DNA from: Burkholderiales bacterium
GTDB taxonomy: Bacteria > Pseudomonadota > Gammaproteobacteria > Burkholderiales > Burkholderiaceae_D
Direction: 5' to 3'
Length of the DNA stretch: 64,000 nt
NCBI GenBank assembly: GCA_016200895.1
Contig: JACQDX010000082.1
Location: forward strand, 60,977 to 124,976
The notes below the pieces were generated by a model, which saw only the letters and a program-made list of their open reading frames with translations, ran no database searches and was not told where the DNA came from. This document shows, piece by piece, positions 37,783 through 47,244 of this stretch (position 1 is the stretch's first letter; each line of letters begins with the position of its first letter). Made by a program: the position numbers and the translations under genes.

Positions 37783-38870
37783 GATCTATCTTTGGCAGCG
37801 GCAAGGCTCACATGCCTTATGCGGTAGTTTAACATGGTCAGCAAGAGCACGAGCATCGCGGCCATCCCATTATGCAAAACTGCCAGCAGCAAGGGCCAGG
37901 AAAAAAATATGGTAGAAACACCGATGATGAATTGGGCAAGAATGGCGAGCAAGAGATTGCGACCCAGCTTTTTCAGCCCGCTGATCTGGCGTGCCCTTAG
38001 TGCAGTCCAGAGGCAGACAGCAATCACTAGCAGTGCAAAATTCCTGTGGATCCAATGGATGGCAACCAGGGCATTGAAGGGCAGATAATTGCCATCCATG
38101 GTCTGGCCAAGCTGACGCCATAGGCTGAAGCCGTGCTCGAAATCCATTGCTGGCACGGCCTGACCATTGCACATGGGATAATCATGGCAAGCCAGGGCAG
38201 CATAGTTAGTGCTTACCCATCCACCCAGGGCGATTTGTACAAACACCAGGAATAAAGCCAGACTGGCTGGCCATAACATGCGTCTGCCATCTGCGACGGC
38301 AATATTGGTGCTAGTCAGGGAGGAGCTTTGCTGCTCCAAGCTGGCACTTAACAGTGCCAACAGACCCATACCCAAGATCAGGTGAGTGGTCACTATGATG
38401 GGTTGCAGCTTCAGAGTCACGGTCCATGCACCGAAAGCCCCTTGCAGGCAAACAAAAAACAGCAGAAAGCTTGCCAGCCAGGGGCTGGAATCAAGTTGGC
38501 GGCGGCGCGCCCAGGCAATGGCCATCTGGGCAATGATGAGTATTCCCACACTCATGGCCAGATAACGATGCACCATTTCTATCCATGCTTTTTGCAAAGT
38601 GACGGGGCCGGTAGGCATGGCAATTTCAGCGGCTTTGATGGCTGCATGCGATTGCAATGGATTCGCCTGACCATAACAACCTGGCCAGTCTGGACAACCC
38701 AAGCCAGAATCCGTCAGGCGCGTGAAAGCACCAAACATGATGAGTTCAAATGTCAGCGTCACGGTCACAGCAATGAGTTTGCGGTATTTATTCTTTTCTT
38801 TGGACAAGAAAATCATTATCGCAGGTATCACCGCGACCATGAGTGCTGTCAATGCGATCTGCAACCACAT
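37779..38870 (-). CDS. ctaA: Heme A synthase (COX15/CtaA family)
   Basis: 363 residues with eight predicted helices. [23 protein letters not shown] carries the conserved cysteine pair. Heme-ligand histidines occur in [31 protein letters not shown] and [11 protein letters not shown]. It oxidises the methyl group of heme O to a formyl group. Lies between the thioredoxin-like assembly gene and ctaB. Confidence 0.96.
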   Translation of the reverse strand: MWLQIALTALMVAVIPAIMIFLSKEKNKYRKLIAVTVTLTFELIMFGAFTRLTDSGLGCPDWPGCYGQANPLQSHAAIKAAEIAMPTGPVTLQKAWIEMVHRYLAMSVGILIIAQMAIAWARRRQLDSSPWLASFLLFFVCLQGAFGAWTVTLKLQPIIVTTHLILGMGLLALLSASLEQQSSSLTSTNIAVADGRRMLWPASLALFLVFVQIALGGWVSTNYAALACHDYPMCNGQAVPAMDFEHGFSLWRQLGQTMDGNYLPFNALVAIHWIHRNFALLVIAVCLWTALRARQISGLKKLGRNLLLAILAQFIIGVSTIFFSWPLLLAVLHNGMAAMLVLLLTMLNYRIRHVSLAAAKDRS

Positions 38871-38880
38871 AAGTCTGCTC

Positions 38881-39486
38881 TTAACCTATCGCTGACGCAC
38901 GCAATAATTTGCTGAGGTCTTTTTTAATCTTGTTGGCATCTGCATTTTTTGGATAACGCATCATCAGATTGCCACGCGGGTCTATCAGGTAAATGTGGTC
39001 GCTGATCTGTGTATCACTCTCGGTCGGCAACCAGGCTTTAAGGGCAGCAGCATCAATCTTTAACATACGGGCACCGTCATGCTGGCGTATCAGCATGGTA
39101 TCAATCGGGGCTTCATCAGTGATGAGCCAGACGCGTTCTATCCTGTCCATTTCCTTGCCTTGCGCAGTACGTAACTGGCGGATGTCATACATTCTCTTTT
39201 GGCAGGCGTCGGCACAGGCACCACTGTCCGCCTGCAGCATCAGCCATTTGCCTTTATAGGCCTCTAGGCCAATGACAGGATCGGTAGCAGCAGCACCGAG
39301 CAGATGCCCTGCCAGCTTGGGCATGGGGTAATTACGTGGGTCAAGAATAGTGCCGTAATTGGTGCGGCCTTCAGGCTTGATGACATAGTAGGCCAGATAG
39401 GAAAAGATCATGGGGGCGGCACACACTGCCAGCACCAGGAATAATTTCCAGCGACCACGCGAAACTTGCTTTTCAGTTTTTTCCAC
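38881..39486 (-). CDS. Membrane-anchored thioredoxin-like protein of the cytochrome oxidase assembly cluster
   Basis: About 201 residues from a GTG at 39486 (a TTG at 39507 would add seven). One hydrophobic helix, LFLVLAVCAAPMIFSYLAYYV, is followed by a periplasmic domain with GKWLMLQADSGACADACQKR (a C-x3-C pair resembling the SCO copper site) and DHIYLIDPRGNLMMRYP. I do not recognise a named family. The position between SURF1 and COX15 and the CxxxC pair suggest an oxidase assembly role, perhaps thiol or copper handling. Its 5' end overlaps the SURF1 gene. Confidence 0.7.
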   Translation of the reverse strand: MEKTEKQVSRGRWKLFLVLAVCAAPMIFSYLAYYVIKPEGRTNYGTILDPRNYPMPKLAGHLLGAAATDPVIGLEAYKGKWLMLQADSGACADACQKRMYDIRQLRTAQGKEMDRIERVWLITDEAPIDTMLIRQHDGARMLKIDAAALKAWLPTESDTQISDHIYLIDPRGNLMMRYPKNADANKIKKDLSKLLRASAIG

Positions 39487-40198
39487 GACGAAATCCAGTA
39501 ACAACAAAAAATAAGAAGGCCATCAAGGCCAGTGCATACCATTGAAAAGCATAGCCCCTGTGCTTGTCGGCACCTGCGGATGGCATGGGCCAGTCACGCG
39601 AGAGACCATCTTTTTGCGCTGACGCTTGTTCCAGCGTTTGTTCCAGCACAAAAGGATAAAAGTCCCAGCGCGTTTGTTTTGCCAATGCTTCGACATCAAT
39701 GTTTTGCAAGAGACTTCCAGGTTTGACAACTTCTGCCTGACCGAGTTGCATGACACGATCAAGCTTGTCCCTGAGCATACCCTCCAGCACAACCTGACCA
39801 GCGGGTGCAGGGATATCTGGCATATGCATACGGTCACGTGCATCACGCACGTGCCAGCCACGGGCAATCAACACATATTTACTGCTATCCGCCAGTTTGA
39901 AAGGCATCAGCACATATAAGCCAGCTTTGCCCTGCAAAGGACGGTTATCCAGATACAAGGGCCATTCGCGTATGAATTGCCCGCTGACTTGCAGCTTGCG
40001 AAATGCCTGCAATTGTTCAGGTGGGGTCTGGCTATTCAAGACCAGGGCGGGCAAATGCTGGCGCTCGGTCAGTTGTGCCGCCAGGGTTTCCTTTTCCTGC
40101 GCCCTGTGTGTCTGCCATTGTGCCAAAGCGATACCCAGGCTGACCAGCAGCAGGCAGGCAATAAAGGGGATCAGACGGAAGCGAAAGGAAATAGGCAT
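39473..40198 (-). CDS. SURF1 family cytochrome oxidase assembly protein
   Basis: 241 residues with a hydrophobic helix at each end (LIPFIACLLLVSLGIALAQW and YALALMAFLFFVVTGF). The middle contains VSGQFIREWPLYLDNR, VLIARGWHV and HRGYAFQWYALAL, typical of SURF1/Shy1. It handles heme A insertion into subunit I. First gene of the minus-strand unit SURF1, thioredoxin-like, ctaA, ctaB, SCO. Confidence 0.94.
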   Translation of the reverse strand: MPISFRFRLIPFIACLLLVSLGIALAQWQTHRAQEKETLAAQLTERQHLPALVLNSQTPPEQLQAFRKLQVSGQFIREWPLYLDNRPLQGKAGLYVLMPFKLADSSKYVLIARGWHVRDARDRMHMPDIPAPAGQVVLEGMLRDKLDRVMQLGQAEVVKPGSLLQNIDVEALAKQTRWDFYPFVLEQTLEQASAQKDGLSRDWPMPSAGADKHRGYAFQWYALALMAFLFFVVTGFRRGKN

Positions 40199-40260
40199 TC
40201 AGGTATTAAGGTATTACAATGCAGGAGTCGATCAATCAAAAGCACCAACAATAGCTCAGT

Positions 40261-40461
40261 ATGAAAATTCTTGTCGCCATCGCTTTTTTCCTTATCCTTT
40301 TCAGCCTGGGATCTGCCCTGGTTTATCTGATGAAAGACAAGGGAAAAAGTAATCGCACGGTCAAAGCACTGGCATTCCGGGTCGGTTTTTCCATTACCCT
40401 GTTTTTGCTGATCTTGCTGGCCAATCATTTCGGCCTGATACAGCCTACTGGTATCAGGTAA
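40261..40461 (+). CDS. Twin-transmembrane protein, DUF2909
   Basis: 66 residues. Two hydrophobic helices (3-23 and 41-60) are joined by the basic loop MKDKGKSNRTVKALAFRVG. DUF2909 proteins are found beside cytochrome oxidase genes in beta- and gammaproteobacteria. Function unknown. Divergent from SURF1, 62 bases apart. Confidence 0.85.
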   Translation: MKILVAIAFFLILFSLGSALVYLMKDKGKSNRTVKALAFRVGFSITLFLLILLANHFGLIQPTGIR

Positions 40462-40530
40462 GTTTTTCTTTTACCGTAACGCCAGCATTAGTATCAGCAT
40501 CAATCGCTGCACTAGCACTTTCATATATGT

Positions 40531-40562
40531 AAAAAAGCCGCACTAACTGTGCGGCTTTTTTT
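40531..40562. terminator. Bidirectional intrinsic terminator
   Basis: GCCGCAC (40537-40543), 5-base loop, GTGCGGC (40549-40555) with six A before and seven T after. It serves the DUF2909 gene and the convergent ctaE operon. Confidence 0.92.
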
Positions 40563-40579
40563 GCGTTACTGAAGCTTGT

Positions 40580-41440
40580 TCACAGCCAATAGACAACAAC
40601 GTACAGGCCCAGCCAGACCACGTCAACAAAGTGCCAGTACCAGGCAGCGCCTTCAAATGCGAAGTGATGCTCAGGTGTGAAATGGCCTTTCATGACACGG
40701 TACAGGACAACCGACAACATGATCGCACCCATGGTCACATGGAAACCATGGAAGCCAGTCAGCATGAAAAATGTGGAACCATAGATACCGGAAGTCAGTT
40801 TCAGGTTCAGTTCGCTATAGGCATGCATGTATTCGTAAGCCTGGAAGCCCATGAACACTGCGCCCAGCAATACTGTGGCAAACAACCAGATGGCTGTCTT
40901 GGCACGATGACCTTCACGCAAGGCATGGTGAGCAATTGTCAGCGTCACGCCAGAAGTCAGCAGCAAGGCAGTATTGATCGTAGGAATAGGGAAAGGACCC
41001 ATGGTTTTGAAGGCTTCTACTGTACCAGCCGGGCCCACATTACCCCAGTTGGCAGCAAAATCAGGCCACAAGACTTTATGATCCAGGTCAGCCAGCCAAG
41101 GCATACTGATGGTGCGTGCATAGAACAATGCGCCAAAGAAGGCTGCAAAGAACATGACTTCAGAAAAAATGAACCAGCTCATGCTCCAGCGGAAGGACAG
41201 GTCGATACGGGCGCTGTATTTACCGCCTTCGGATTCAGCAATCGCATCACCAAACCAGTTATACAAGACTACCAGAGTCAGGATGATACCTGCAATATTC
41301 AGGTAAGAACCCCAGGCAAGACCGTTCACCCAGGCAGAAGCACCTATCATGGTCAGCAATAAGGTGGTGCCACCCAGGACCGGCCATTTGGATGGGCCAG
41401 GCACAAAATAGTATGGCGCATTAGCGTGTTGAGAACTCAT
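40580..41440 (-). CDS. ctaE: Cytochrome c oxidase subunit III
   Basis: 286 residues from the ATG at 41440, chosen because GGGAG lies six bases before it. Seven membrane helices. WSMSWFIFSEVMFFAAFFGALF and TGFHGFHVTMGAIML are conserved, and it ends AWYWHFVDVVWLGLYVVVYWL. Stabilises the binuclear centre of aa3 oxidase. Last gene of the ctaC-ctaD-small-ctaG-DUF2970-ctaE unit. Confidence 0.97.
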   Translation of the reverse strand: MSSQHANAPYYFVPGPSKWPVLGGTTLLLTMIGASAWVNGLAWGSYLNIAGIILTLVVLYNWFGDAIAESEGGKYSARIDLSFRWSMSWFIFSEVMFFAAFFGALFYARTISMPWLADLDHKVLWPDFAANWGNVGPAGTVEAFKTMGPFPIPTINTALLLTSGVTLTIAHHALREGHRAKTAIWLFATVLLGAVFMGFQAYEYMHAYSELNLKLTSGIYGSTFFMLTGFHGFHVTMGAIMLSVVLYRVMKGHFTPEHHFAFEGAAWYWHFVDVVWLGLYVVVYWL

Positions 41441-41479
41441 TTCCATCTCCCGATGCAATTTAATGTACTACTTGAATTG

Positions 41480-41695
41480 TTATTTCGCGACTACATGCTT
41501 GACTATCATAATCAGCACTGAAATGAAGATCAGCGCGCCTATGATGCCGGCAATAATCACGTGAACAGGATTCAACTGTGCTGCATCCTGCTCATAATCA
41601 TTTTTCTTGCGTATTCCTAAAAACGACCAGAATACGGCTTTCATTGTTGCCACAAACGAAGCCTTACGCTTGCTTGCTTCTTTTATATCTGTCAT
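41480..41695 (-). CDS. DUF2970 family membrane protein
   Basis: 71 residues. A basic N-terminus contains FVATMKAVFWSFLGIRKK, and a single helix follows (VIIAGIIGALIFISVLIMIV). Members are typically encoded between ctaG and ctaE in betaproteobacteria. Function unknown. The ATG overlaps the ctaG stop by 4 bases. Confidence 0.88.
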   Translation of the reverse strand: MTDIKEASKRKASFVATMKAVFWSFLGIRKKNDYEQDAAQLNPVHVIIAGIIGALIFISVLIMIVKHVVAK

Positions 41696-42285
41696 GACTT
41701 ACCCTGTTCCACTCCAGCTACAGCAGCAGCTTGTGGCTTGCCACCTACTTCAAAAAAAGTATAAGACAAGGTAATTGTCTTCACATCTTTCGGCAAGGCC
41801 GGATCCAGATAAAACACTACCGGCATTTGCCGCGCTTCATTCGGGCCCAGAGTCTGCTGCTTGAAACAAAAACATTCCATCTTTTTGAAGTAACTGGCAG
41901 CCTGTTGTGGTGCGTAGCTGGGTATCGCCTGCGCATCCATTTTATAAGACTGCTTATTGACTACTCCATAAACGATTTGTGTCATTTCACCAGGGTGCAC
42001 TTTCATGCTCGACACGGTAGGACGGAAACGCCACGGGCCCTGCGTATTTGCATCAAACTCCACCGTCACTTCACGGCTTCTGTCGATTTGGGAATTGGAT
42101 ATCTCTTTGACCGAGATATCCTTGGGCGTCAGAATATTCACACCCGTCAATTCACAAATCTGTTTGTAGATGGGCACCAAAGCGTAACCAAAGCCAAACA
42201 TCAGGAGTGCAATCACTAGCAACTTGCCCAGCATTTTTGCATTCAGCTTGTTCTTGACCGCAACGCCGGATTCATCTTGCAACAT
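41692..42285 (-). CDS. ctaG: Cytochrome c oxidase copper-insertion protein CtaG (Cox11)
   Basis: 197 residues. One N-terminal helix (MLGKLLVIALLMFGFGYALVP) is followed by a periplasmic beta domain with the copper site KMECFCFKQQTLGPNE (C-F-C) and MPVVFYLDP. Delivers copper to CuB of subunit I. Lies 12 bases after the small assembly gene. Confidence 0.96.
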   Translation of the reverse strand: MLQDESGVAVKNKLNAKMLGKLLVIALLMFGFGYALVPIYKQICELTGVNILTPKDISVKEISNSQIDRSREVTVEFDANTQGPWRFRPTVSSMKVHPGEMTQIVYGVVNKQSYKMDAQAIPSYAPQQAASYFKKMECFCFKQQTLGPNEARQMPVVFYLDPALPKDVKTITLSYTFFEVGGKPQAAAVAGVEQGKS

Positions 42286-42297
42286 GAAGCTATCCTA

Positions 42298-42405
42298 TCA
42301 GCGTAACCAGGTTTGCTTAATGATGACACCGGCAAAAAACACCAGCGCCACAGAAAACAGAATGATGGCTGTTCGCAAGTTATTCGGTTTTTTTCGATTA
42401 CTCAT
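42298..42405 (-). CDS. Small cytochrome oxidase assembly protein (35 residues)
   Basis: Translates as MSNRKKPNNLRTAIILFSVA, then LVFFAGVIIKQTWLR, stop TGA at 42298-42300. A basic N-terminus plus one membrane helix. GGAGCAGGA precedes the ATG at good distance. It lies between ctaD and ctaG, where betaproteobacteria often carry a protein of this kind annotated as a cytochrome oxidase small assembly protein. Too short for most gene callers. Role unknown. Confidence 0.8.
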   Translation of the reverse strand: MSNRKKPNNLRTAIILFSVALVFFAGVIIKQTWLR

Positions 42406-42453
42406 TTTTTGTCCTGCTCCGGCAGAACCGGAGCAAGCCTAAGCCGTACTACA

Positions 42454-44049
42454 TTATTTGAATTCTGGTGGTTCTTCAAAAGTATGGAAAGGTGCAGGGC
42501 TAGGCACTGTCCATTCCAGACCTTCAGCACCATCCCATGGTTTCGCTGGCGCTGGTGTACCACCTTTGATGGAAGGGATCACTACAGCCAGGATGAAGTA
42601 CACCTGCATCAAACCAAAACCAAACGCACCAATAGTTGCCAATTGATTGAAATCAGTAAACTGCGCAGGGTAATCAGCATAACGACGTGGCATACCGGCC
42701 AGACCCAGGAAGTGCATAGGGAAGAAAGTGACGTTGAACAAAATCAGCGAACCCCAGAAATGGATCTTGCCGCGTGTTTCGTTGTACATGAAACCTGTCC
42801 ACTTTGGACCCCAGTAGTAGTAACCGGCGAACAGTGCAAACAGGGAACCCGCCACCAATACATAGTGGAAGTGAGCAACTACGTAGTAAGTATCTTGCAA
42901 CTGAATATCAATCGGTGTCACCGCCAGGATCAGACCTGTGAAACCACCCATGGTGAACACGAAGATAAAGCCGACAGCAAACAACATAGGTGTCTCGAAA
43001 GTCATCGAGCCTTTCCACATTGTTGCAACCCAGTTAAACACTTTCACGCCGGTAGGTACCGAAATCAGCATGGTGGCATACATGAAGAACAACTGTGCCG
43101 TCACTGGCATACCGGTTGTAAACATGTGATGCGCCCAAACGATGAAGGACAGGATCGCGATGGATGCTGTTGCATACACCATCGATGCATAACCAAACAA
43201 AGGCTTGCGGGCAAATGCAGGAACGATCTGGGAAACGATACCGAAGGCTGGCAAAATCATGATGTACACCTCTGGATGTCCGAAGAACCAGAAAATGTGT
43301 TGATACATGACAGGGTCACCGCCGCCTGCAGCATTGAAGAAAGATGTACCGAAATGGCGGTCAGTCAAGGTCATGGTGATCGCACCAGCCAGAACTGGCA
43401 TAACAGCGATCAACAGGTAAGCAGTGATCAACCATGTCCAGCAAAACATCGGCATCTTCATCAAAGTCATGCCAGGAGCGCGCATGTTCAGGATGGTGGT
43501 GATGATGTTGATGGAACCCATGATGGATGATGCACCCATGATGTGGACAGCAAAAATCGCCATGTCCATACCAGGGCCCATTTGTGTGGACAATGGTGCA
43601 TACAGAGTCCAGCCAGCAGCAGTAGCGCCACCAGGTACCCAGAAAGAACCCATCAGCAACAAAGCTGCCGGAGGCATGAGCCAGAACGAGAAGTTGTTCA
43701 TACGGGCAAATGCCATATCGGACGCGCCGATCTGCAGAGGGATCATCCAGTTGGCAAAGCCAACGAATGCCGGCATGATCGCGCCGAAAACCATGACCAG
43801 ACCATGCATGGTGGTCAACTGGTTAAAGAACTCCGGCTGCATGAGTTGCAAGCCCGGCTGGAACAATTCGCTACGAATGCCCAGGGCCATGACACCACCG
43901 GCCAGCAACATTGTGAAAGCGAACCACAGATACAGGCTACCGATATCTTTATGGTTGGTTGCAAACAACCAGCGCTGCCAACCATGTGGATGGTCATGCG
44001 CGTGGTCGTGAGAGTGATCGTGAGCGTGATCAACTGTAGTAGTGCTCAT
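42454..44049 (-). CDS. ctaD: Cytochrome c oxidase subunit I
   Basis: 531 residues with 12 helices. Catalytic core of aa3 oxidase. [16 protein letters not shown] holds the CuB histidine and the cross-linked tyrosine. WAHHMFTTG gives two more CuB histidines. [18 protein letters not shown] has the heme ligands. The first 22 residues form a His/Asp-rich stretch ([19 protein letters not shown]) that might bind metal. AGGAG precedes the ATG. Confidence 0.98.
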   Translation of the reverse strand: MSTTTVDHAHDHSHDHAHDHPHGWQRWLFATNHKDIGSLYLWFAFTMLLAGGVMALGIRSELFQPGLQLMQPEFFNQLTTMHGLVMVFGAIMPAFVGFANWMIPLQIGASDMAFARMNNFSFWLMPPAALLLMGSFWVPGGATAAGWTLYAPLSTQMGPGMDMAIFAVHIMGASSIMGSINIITTILNMRAPGMTLMKMPMFCWTWLITAYLLIAVMPVLAGAITMTLTDRHFGTSFFNAAGGGDPVMYQHIFWFFGHPEVYIMILPAFGIVSQIVPAFARKPLFGYASMVYATASIAILSFIVWAHHMFTTGMPVTAQLFFMYATMLISVPTGVKVFNWVATMWKGSMTFETPMLFAVGFIFVFTMGGFTGLILAVTPIDIQLQDTYYVVAHFHYVLVAGSLFALFAGYYYWGPKWTGFMYNETRGKIHFWGSLILFNVTFFPMHFLGLAGMPRRYADYPAQFTDFNQLATIGAFGFGLMQVYFILAVVIPSIKGGTPAPAKPWDGAEGLEWTVPSPAPFHTFEEPPEFK

Positions 44050-44073
44050 CTTTTCTCCTGTTCTTCCTGTTTA

Positions 44074-45264
44074 TTACTTACGCGCAGCCAAAACTTCAGC
44101 CGGTTGGACGATGTTTTCGGCAGCCTTGTTAGACCAGTTATTGCGTGTGTAAGTGATTACGGCAGCAATTTCTGTATCAGACAAAGAAGCTTTCCATGCA
44201 GGCATGCCTGGCGCTTTACCATTCAAGACGATATTGATTTGCGCGGCTTTGGGGCCAGTCACGACGGCGGAGCCATCGAGAGCAGGGAAAGTACCTGGCA
44301 CACCCTTGCCTGTTGCCTGGTGGCAGGCTACGCAGTTAGTCGTATAGACTTTTTCGCCACGTTGCTTCAGCTCATCGACAGTCCAAACCTTGCTTGGATC
44401 ATCTGCCTTGGCAGCCATTTCCTTCTTCTTGCCATCAACCCATTTTTTGTAGTCATCGTCAGAGACGACGCTGACAACGATAGGCATGAAAGCATGTTCT
44501 TTACCGCACAATTCCACGCACTGACCACGGTAAGTACCAATTTTCTCTGCCTTGAACCAGGTATCGCGCACAAAACCAGGAATCGCATCTTGCTTGACGC
44601 CGAAAGCAGGAATAGTCCATGCATGAATAACGTCATTGGCGGTAGTAATGATACGAACCTTTTTATTAACAGGTACGACCACCTCATTATCAACTTCGAT
44701 CAGGTAATTTTCGCCACGCTTTTCAGTTGGCTCTACGCCAGGCGCGCCAACTTGTGTACGTGGAGTAGACAGAGTGGACAGGAAGGAAATGCCTTCGCCC
44801 TCACCCTTCAGATAGTCATAGCCCCATTTCCATTGCATGCCGGTGGCTTTAATGGTGATGTCCGCATTCGATGTATCTTTCATCGCTACAACAGTTTTTG
44901 TCGCTGGCAAAGCCATGACGATAACGATGATAAATGGCACGACTGTCCAGGCGATTTCAACTGCGGTACTCTCATGGAAAGTCGCAGCCTTATGGCCTAC
45001 AGATTTGCGATGTTTCAGTATGGAGTAAAACATCACCCCGAAAACTGCAACAAAAATTACCATACAGATAACCAACATCAGGTTATGAATGGAATAGATT
45101 TGCTCCGCAATTTGTGTAACAGGTGGCTGCAGATTTAACTGCTTTATCGCCGGACCGCCCTTCATATCTACCGCTGGACCATTAACCACCGCCCATGTTG
45201 GCAGACTAGCAGCCAAGAGCGAGGCACCCAGCATGAACGACTTTAATCGCTTAGCATGTTTCAT
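44074..45264 (-). CDS. ctaC: Cytochrome c oxidase subunit II with a C-terminal cytochrome c domain
   Basis: 396 residues from the ATG at 45264, with GGGGAA upstream. The signal peptide ends SLPTWAVVNG. Two helices (about 60-80 and 105-125) are followed by the CuA domain with the ligands C-V-E-L-C-G-K-E-H-A-F-M, then a class I cytochrome c domain with CVACHQATGKGVPGTFP and the methionine of APGMPAWKASLSD. The fused cytochrome gives a caa3-like electron entry. First gene of the cta operon. Confidence 0.97.
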   Translation of the reverse strand: MKHAKRLKSFMLGASLLAASLPTWAVVNGPAVDMKGGPAIKQLNLQPPVTQIAEQIYSIHNLMLVICMVIFVAVFGVMFYSILKHRKSVGHKAATFHESTAVEIAWTVVPFIIVIVMALPATKTVVAMKDTSNADITIKATGMQWKWGYDYLKGEGEGISFLSTLSTPRTQVGAPGVEPTEKRGENYLIEVDNEVVVPVNKKVRIITTANDVIHAWTIPAFGVKQDAIPGFVRDTWFKAEKIGTYRGQCVELCGKEHAFMPIVVSVVSDDDYKKWVDGKKKEMAAKADDPSKVWTVDELKQRGEKVYTTNCVACHQATGKGVPGTFPALDGSAVVTGPKAAQINIVLNGKAPGMPAWKASLSDTEIAAVITYTRNNWSNKAAENIVQPAEVLAARK

Positions 45265-45497
45265 GAATTTCCCCAAAACCCGATTAGAATTCTTTTAACA
45301 GAGCGCCAGGGACACAGATTCAAAAATTTTTCAAATGCGTACCGGCAACTTCCACAACTGCGAGAGTATAAGGCGTAAAGCAGGGTGATATCAAGCAGAA
45401 TACACGAGCGACAACTATGATCCCGCTCAAATGTCACAAAGATTTATGGCGTGAATTTACAGTTTTTCGGTATTTTTTGATCTGGTTTTGATGTGTA

Positions 45498-46412
45498 TTA
45501 AGGTGACTTTTTAGGTAAATCGAAACGGACTATGGATTCACCGGCAGCAGTTTTCCGGTTCACCGGACGGAAAGCATGGCCATATATCACTTCCAGCGTC
45601 AGGGCTATGCGCCCATCTGCATTTTTGCGTTTATCCAGGGCTTCCAGCAAACGCACATACGCTTTGCGACCCAGCAAACCTTGTCTTCGTGTCATCAAGG
45701 GGTTTCCCCCCAGGGCGCGCACGTCATCCAGCAATTTATCAGCATCGGCATAAGTCAATGTGATTTTTTCCATATCCATGACAGGCGTGGAAAACCCTGC
45801 ATTCACCAGCATATCGCCAAAATCATGCATGTCAACGAAGGGCAGCACATGGGGCAGATCATCGATTTCGGCAAAGGCCTGGCGCAATTCCGTCATGGTA
45901 TCCGGGCCAAAACAGGAAAACATCAGCAAACCCTCAGTCCGCAAAACCCTGCGCCATTCAGCAAATACCAGATCAGGCTGGGGATGCCAGTGCAGCGCCA
46001 GATTCGACCAGATCAGGTCAACCGCAGCACTCGCCATAGGCAAGCGGGCAAAATCGGCACACACTAAATGCTGGCCGCCGTCCTGACGCAGGGCGGCGGG
46101 TGTCCATTTCGCCAGTAAACGTCCGACTGCACTCTTGGCGGCTATTTGTTTGTCCCTGCCCGCCTTCAGCATTGCCAAAGATGCATCAACTCCATAAGCC
46201 CGGGCCGCCGGATAGTATTTTTGCAACTCAGCGATATCATCCGCCTCACCACAACCGGCATCCAGAAAGCCGGTTGGCTGGATTTTGACCAATTCCAGCT
46301 TTTCACGCATGCGCGTGGCTATTTCGCGACGCAAAAAGTCGGAAGCACGGATTTTTTCGGCATCGGCAAACAGGCGGCGTACCAGTTGCAGATTAATGGG
46401 AGCGCTCAGCAT
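45498..46412 (-). CDS. BioC-like SAM-dependent methyltransferase
   Basis: 304 residues from the ATG at 46412. SAM motifs: FLDAGCGEADDIAELQKYYP, YGVDASLAML, LVCADFARLPMASAAVDLIWSN and LALHWHPQPDLVFAEWRRVLR, with SCFGPDTMTELRQAF as in BioC (malonyl-ACP methyltransferase of biotin synthesis). No other bio gene is adjacent, so the function is by resemblance. Divergent from comF, with 60 bases between starts. Confidence 0.75.
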   Translation of the reverse strand: MLSAPINLQLVRRLFADAEKIRASDFLRREIATRMREKLELVKIQPTGFLDAGCGEADDIAELQKYYPAARAYGVDASLAMLKAGRDKQIAAKSAVGRLLAKWTPAALRQDGGQHLVCADFARLPMASAAVDLIWSNLALHWHPQPDLVFAEWRRVLRTEGLLMFSCFGPDTMTELRQAFAEIDDLPHVLPFVDMHDFGDMLVNAGFSTPVMDMEKITLTYADADKLLDDVRALGGNPLMTRRQGLLGRKAYVRLLEALDKRKNADGRIALTLEVIYGHAFRPVNRKTAAGESIVRFDLPKKSP

Positions 46413-46472
46413 AGGCAAAATTGCAAGAAACTGCGTTTTTAAGTTAAGCTGGCAGTTTACACGCTTGTACCC

Positions 46473-47213
46473 ATGATGACAGACAAACTCAAACTAGCCT
46501 GGAAAAATGGCATTGCTGCCCTGATACCAAATTCTTGTGCGCTATGTCGTCTGGATAGCCGCGATGTGATCTGCAGTGCCTGCCATCTAGCCTATTTCCA
46601 GGCAGAACAAACACGATGCAAGCAATGCGCCCTGCCCTTGCCACCAGCAAGCGCCAGCCCGCGTTGTGGAGATTGCATCAGCAATCCCCCGGCTTTTGAC
46701 AGTAGCTTGACCGTTTGTGACTATGCCGCCCCGCAAGATCAACTGGTGCTGTCTCTGAAATTTGCCCACCAACTGGCCCTGGCACCATTGTTTGCCCGCA
46801 TGCTCAGGGATAGCATCTTGCAGCAACAGGGCAAGGAACTGCCTGACCTGCTTTGCGCAGTTCCCCTGGGCAAAGACCGGTTGGCTGACCGAGGCTTTAA
46901 CCAGGCCTGGGAAATCACCCGCCCCCTGGCTAAACATCTGGGCATACCTGCCAACATGCGTATATTGCAACGTAGCAGGGAAACTGCCATGCAGAGTGGC
47001 TTGCCCACCGCCGCCAGGGCGCGCAATGTCAAACATGCATTCTGCATTGACGAAAATCAGCTGGACAAGCTGCGTGGCGCGCACATTGGCGTCGTCGATG
47101 ATGTCATGACCACTGGCATGACCCTGCATGAAATCGCTACAATGCTGAAACGTTACGGTGCGTCCAAAGTGACTGCCTATGTTTTTGCCCGCACCCTTCC
47201 TCACATTCACTAA
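46473..47213 (+). CDS. ComF family phosphoribosyltransferase-like protein
   Basis: 246 residues. An N-terminal zinc module (CALCRL, ICSAC, CKQC, CGDC, residues about 22-70) is followed by a type I PRTase-like domain. GFNQAWEITRPLAK and the PRPP loop VVDDVMTTGMTLHE (about 205-218) are conserved. ComF proteins assist DNA uptake during transformation in some bacteria; the substrate here is unknown. Confidence 0.93.
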   Translation: MMTDKLKLAWKNGIAALIPNSCALCRLDSRDVICSACHLAYFQAEQTRCKQCALPLPPASASPRCGDCISNPPAFDSSLTVCDYAAPQDQLVLSLKFAHQLALAPLFARMLRDSILQQQGKELPDLLCAVPLGKDRLADRGFNQAWEITRPLAKHLGIPANMRILQRSRETAMQSGLPTAARARNVKHAFCIDENQLDKLRGAHIGVVDDVMTTGMTLHEIATMLKRYGASKVTAYVFARTLPHIH

Positions 47214-47244
47214 CTAAGTGACCTAATAATACTAAGGAATCACC

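Noticed and set aside
42313..45138. Two long open frames on the plus strand opposite ctaD and ctaC (405 and 531 codons).
   Set aside because: They are exact antisense of strongly conserved oxidase genes, rich in His/Cys/Arg as expected from complementing membrane-protein codons, and show no domain motif.
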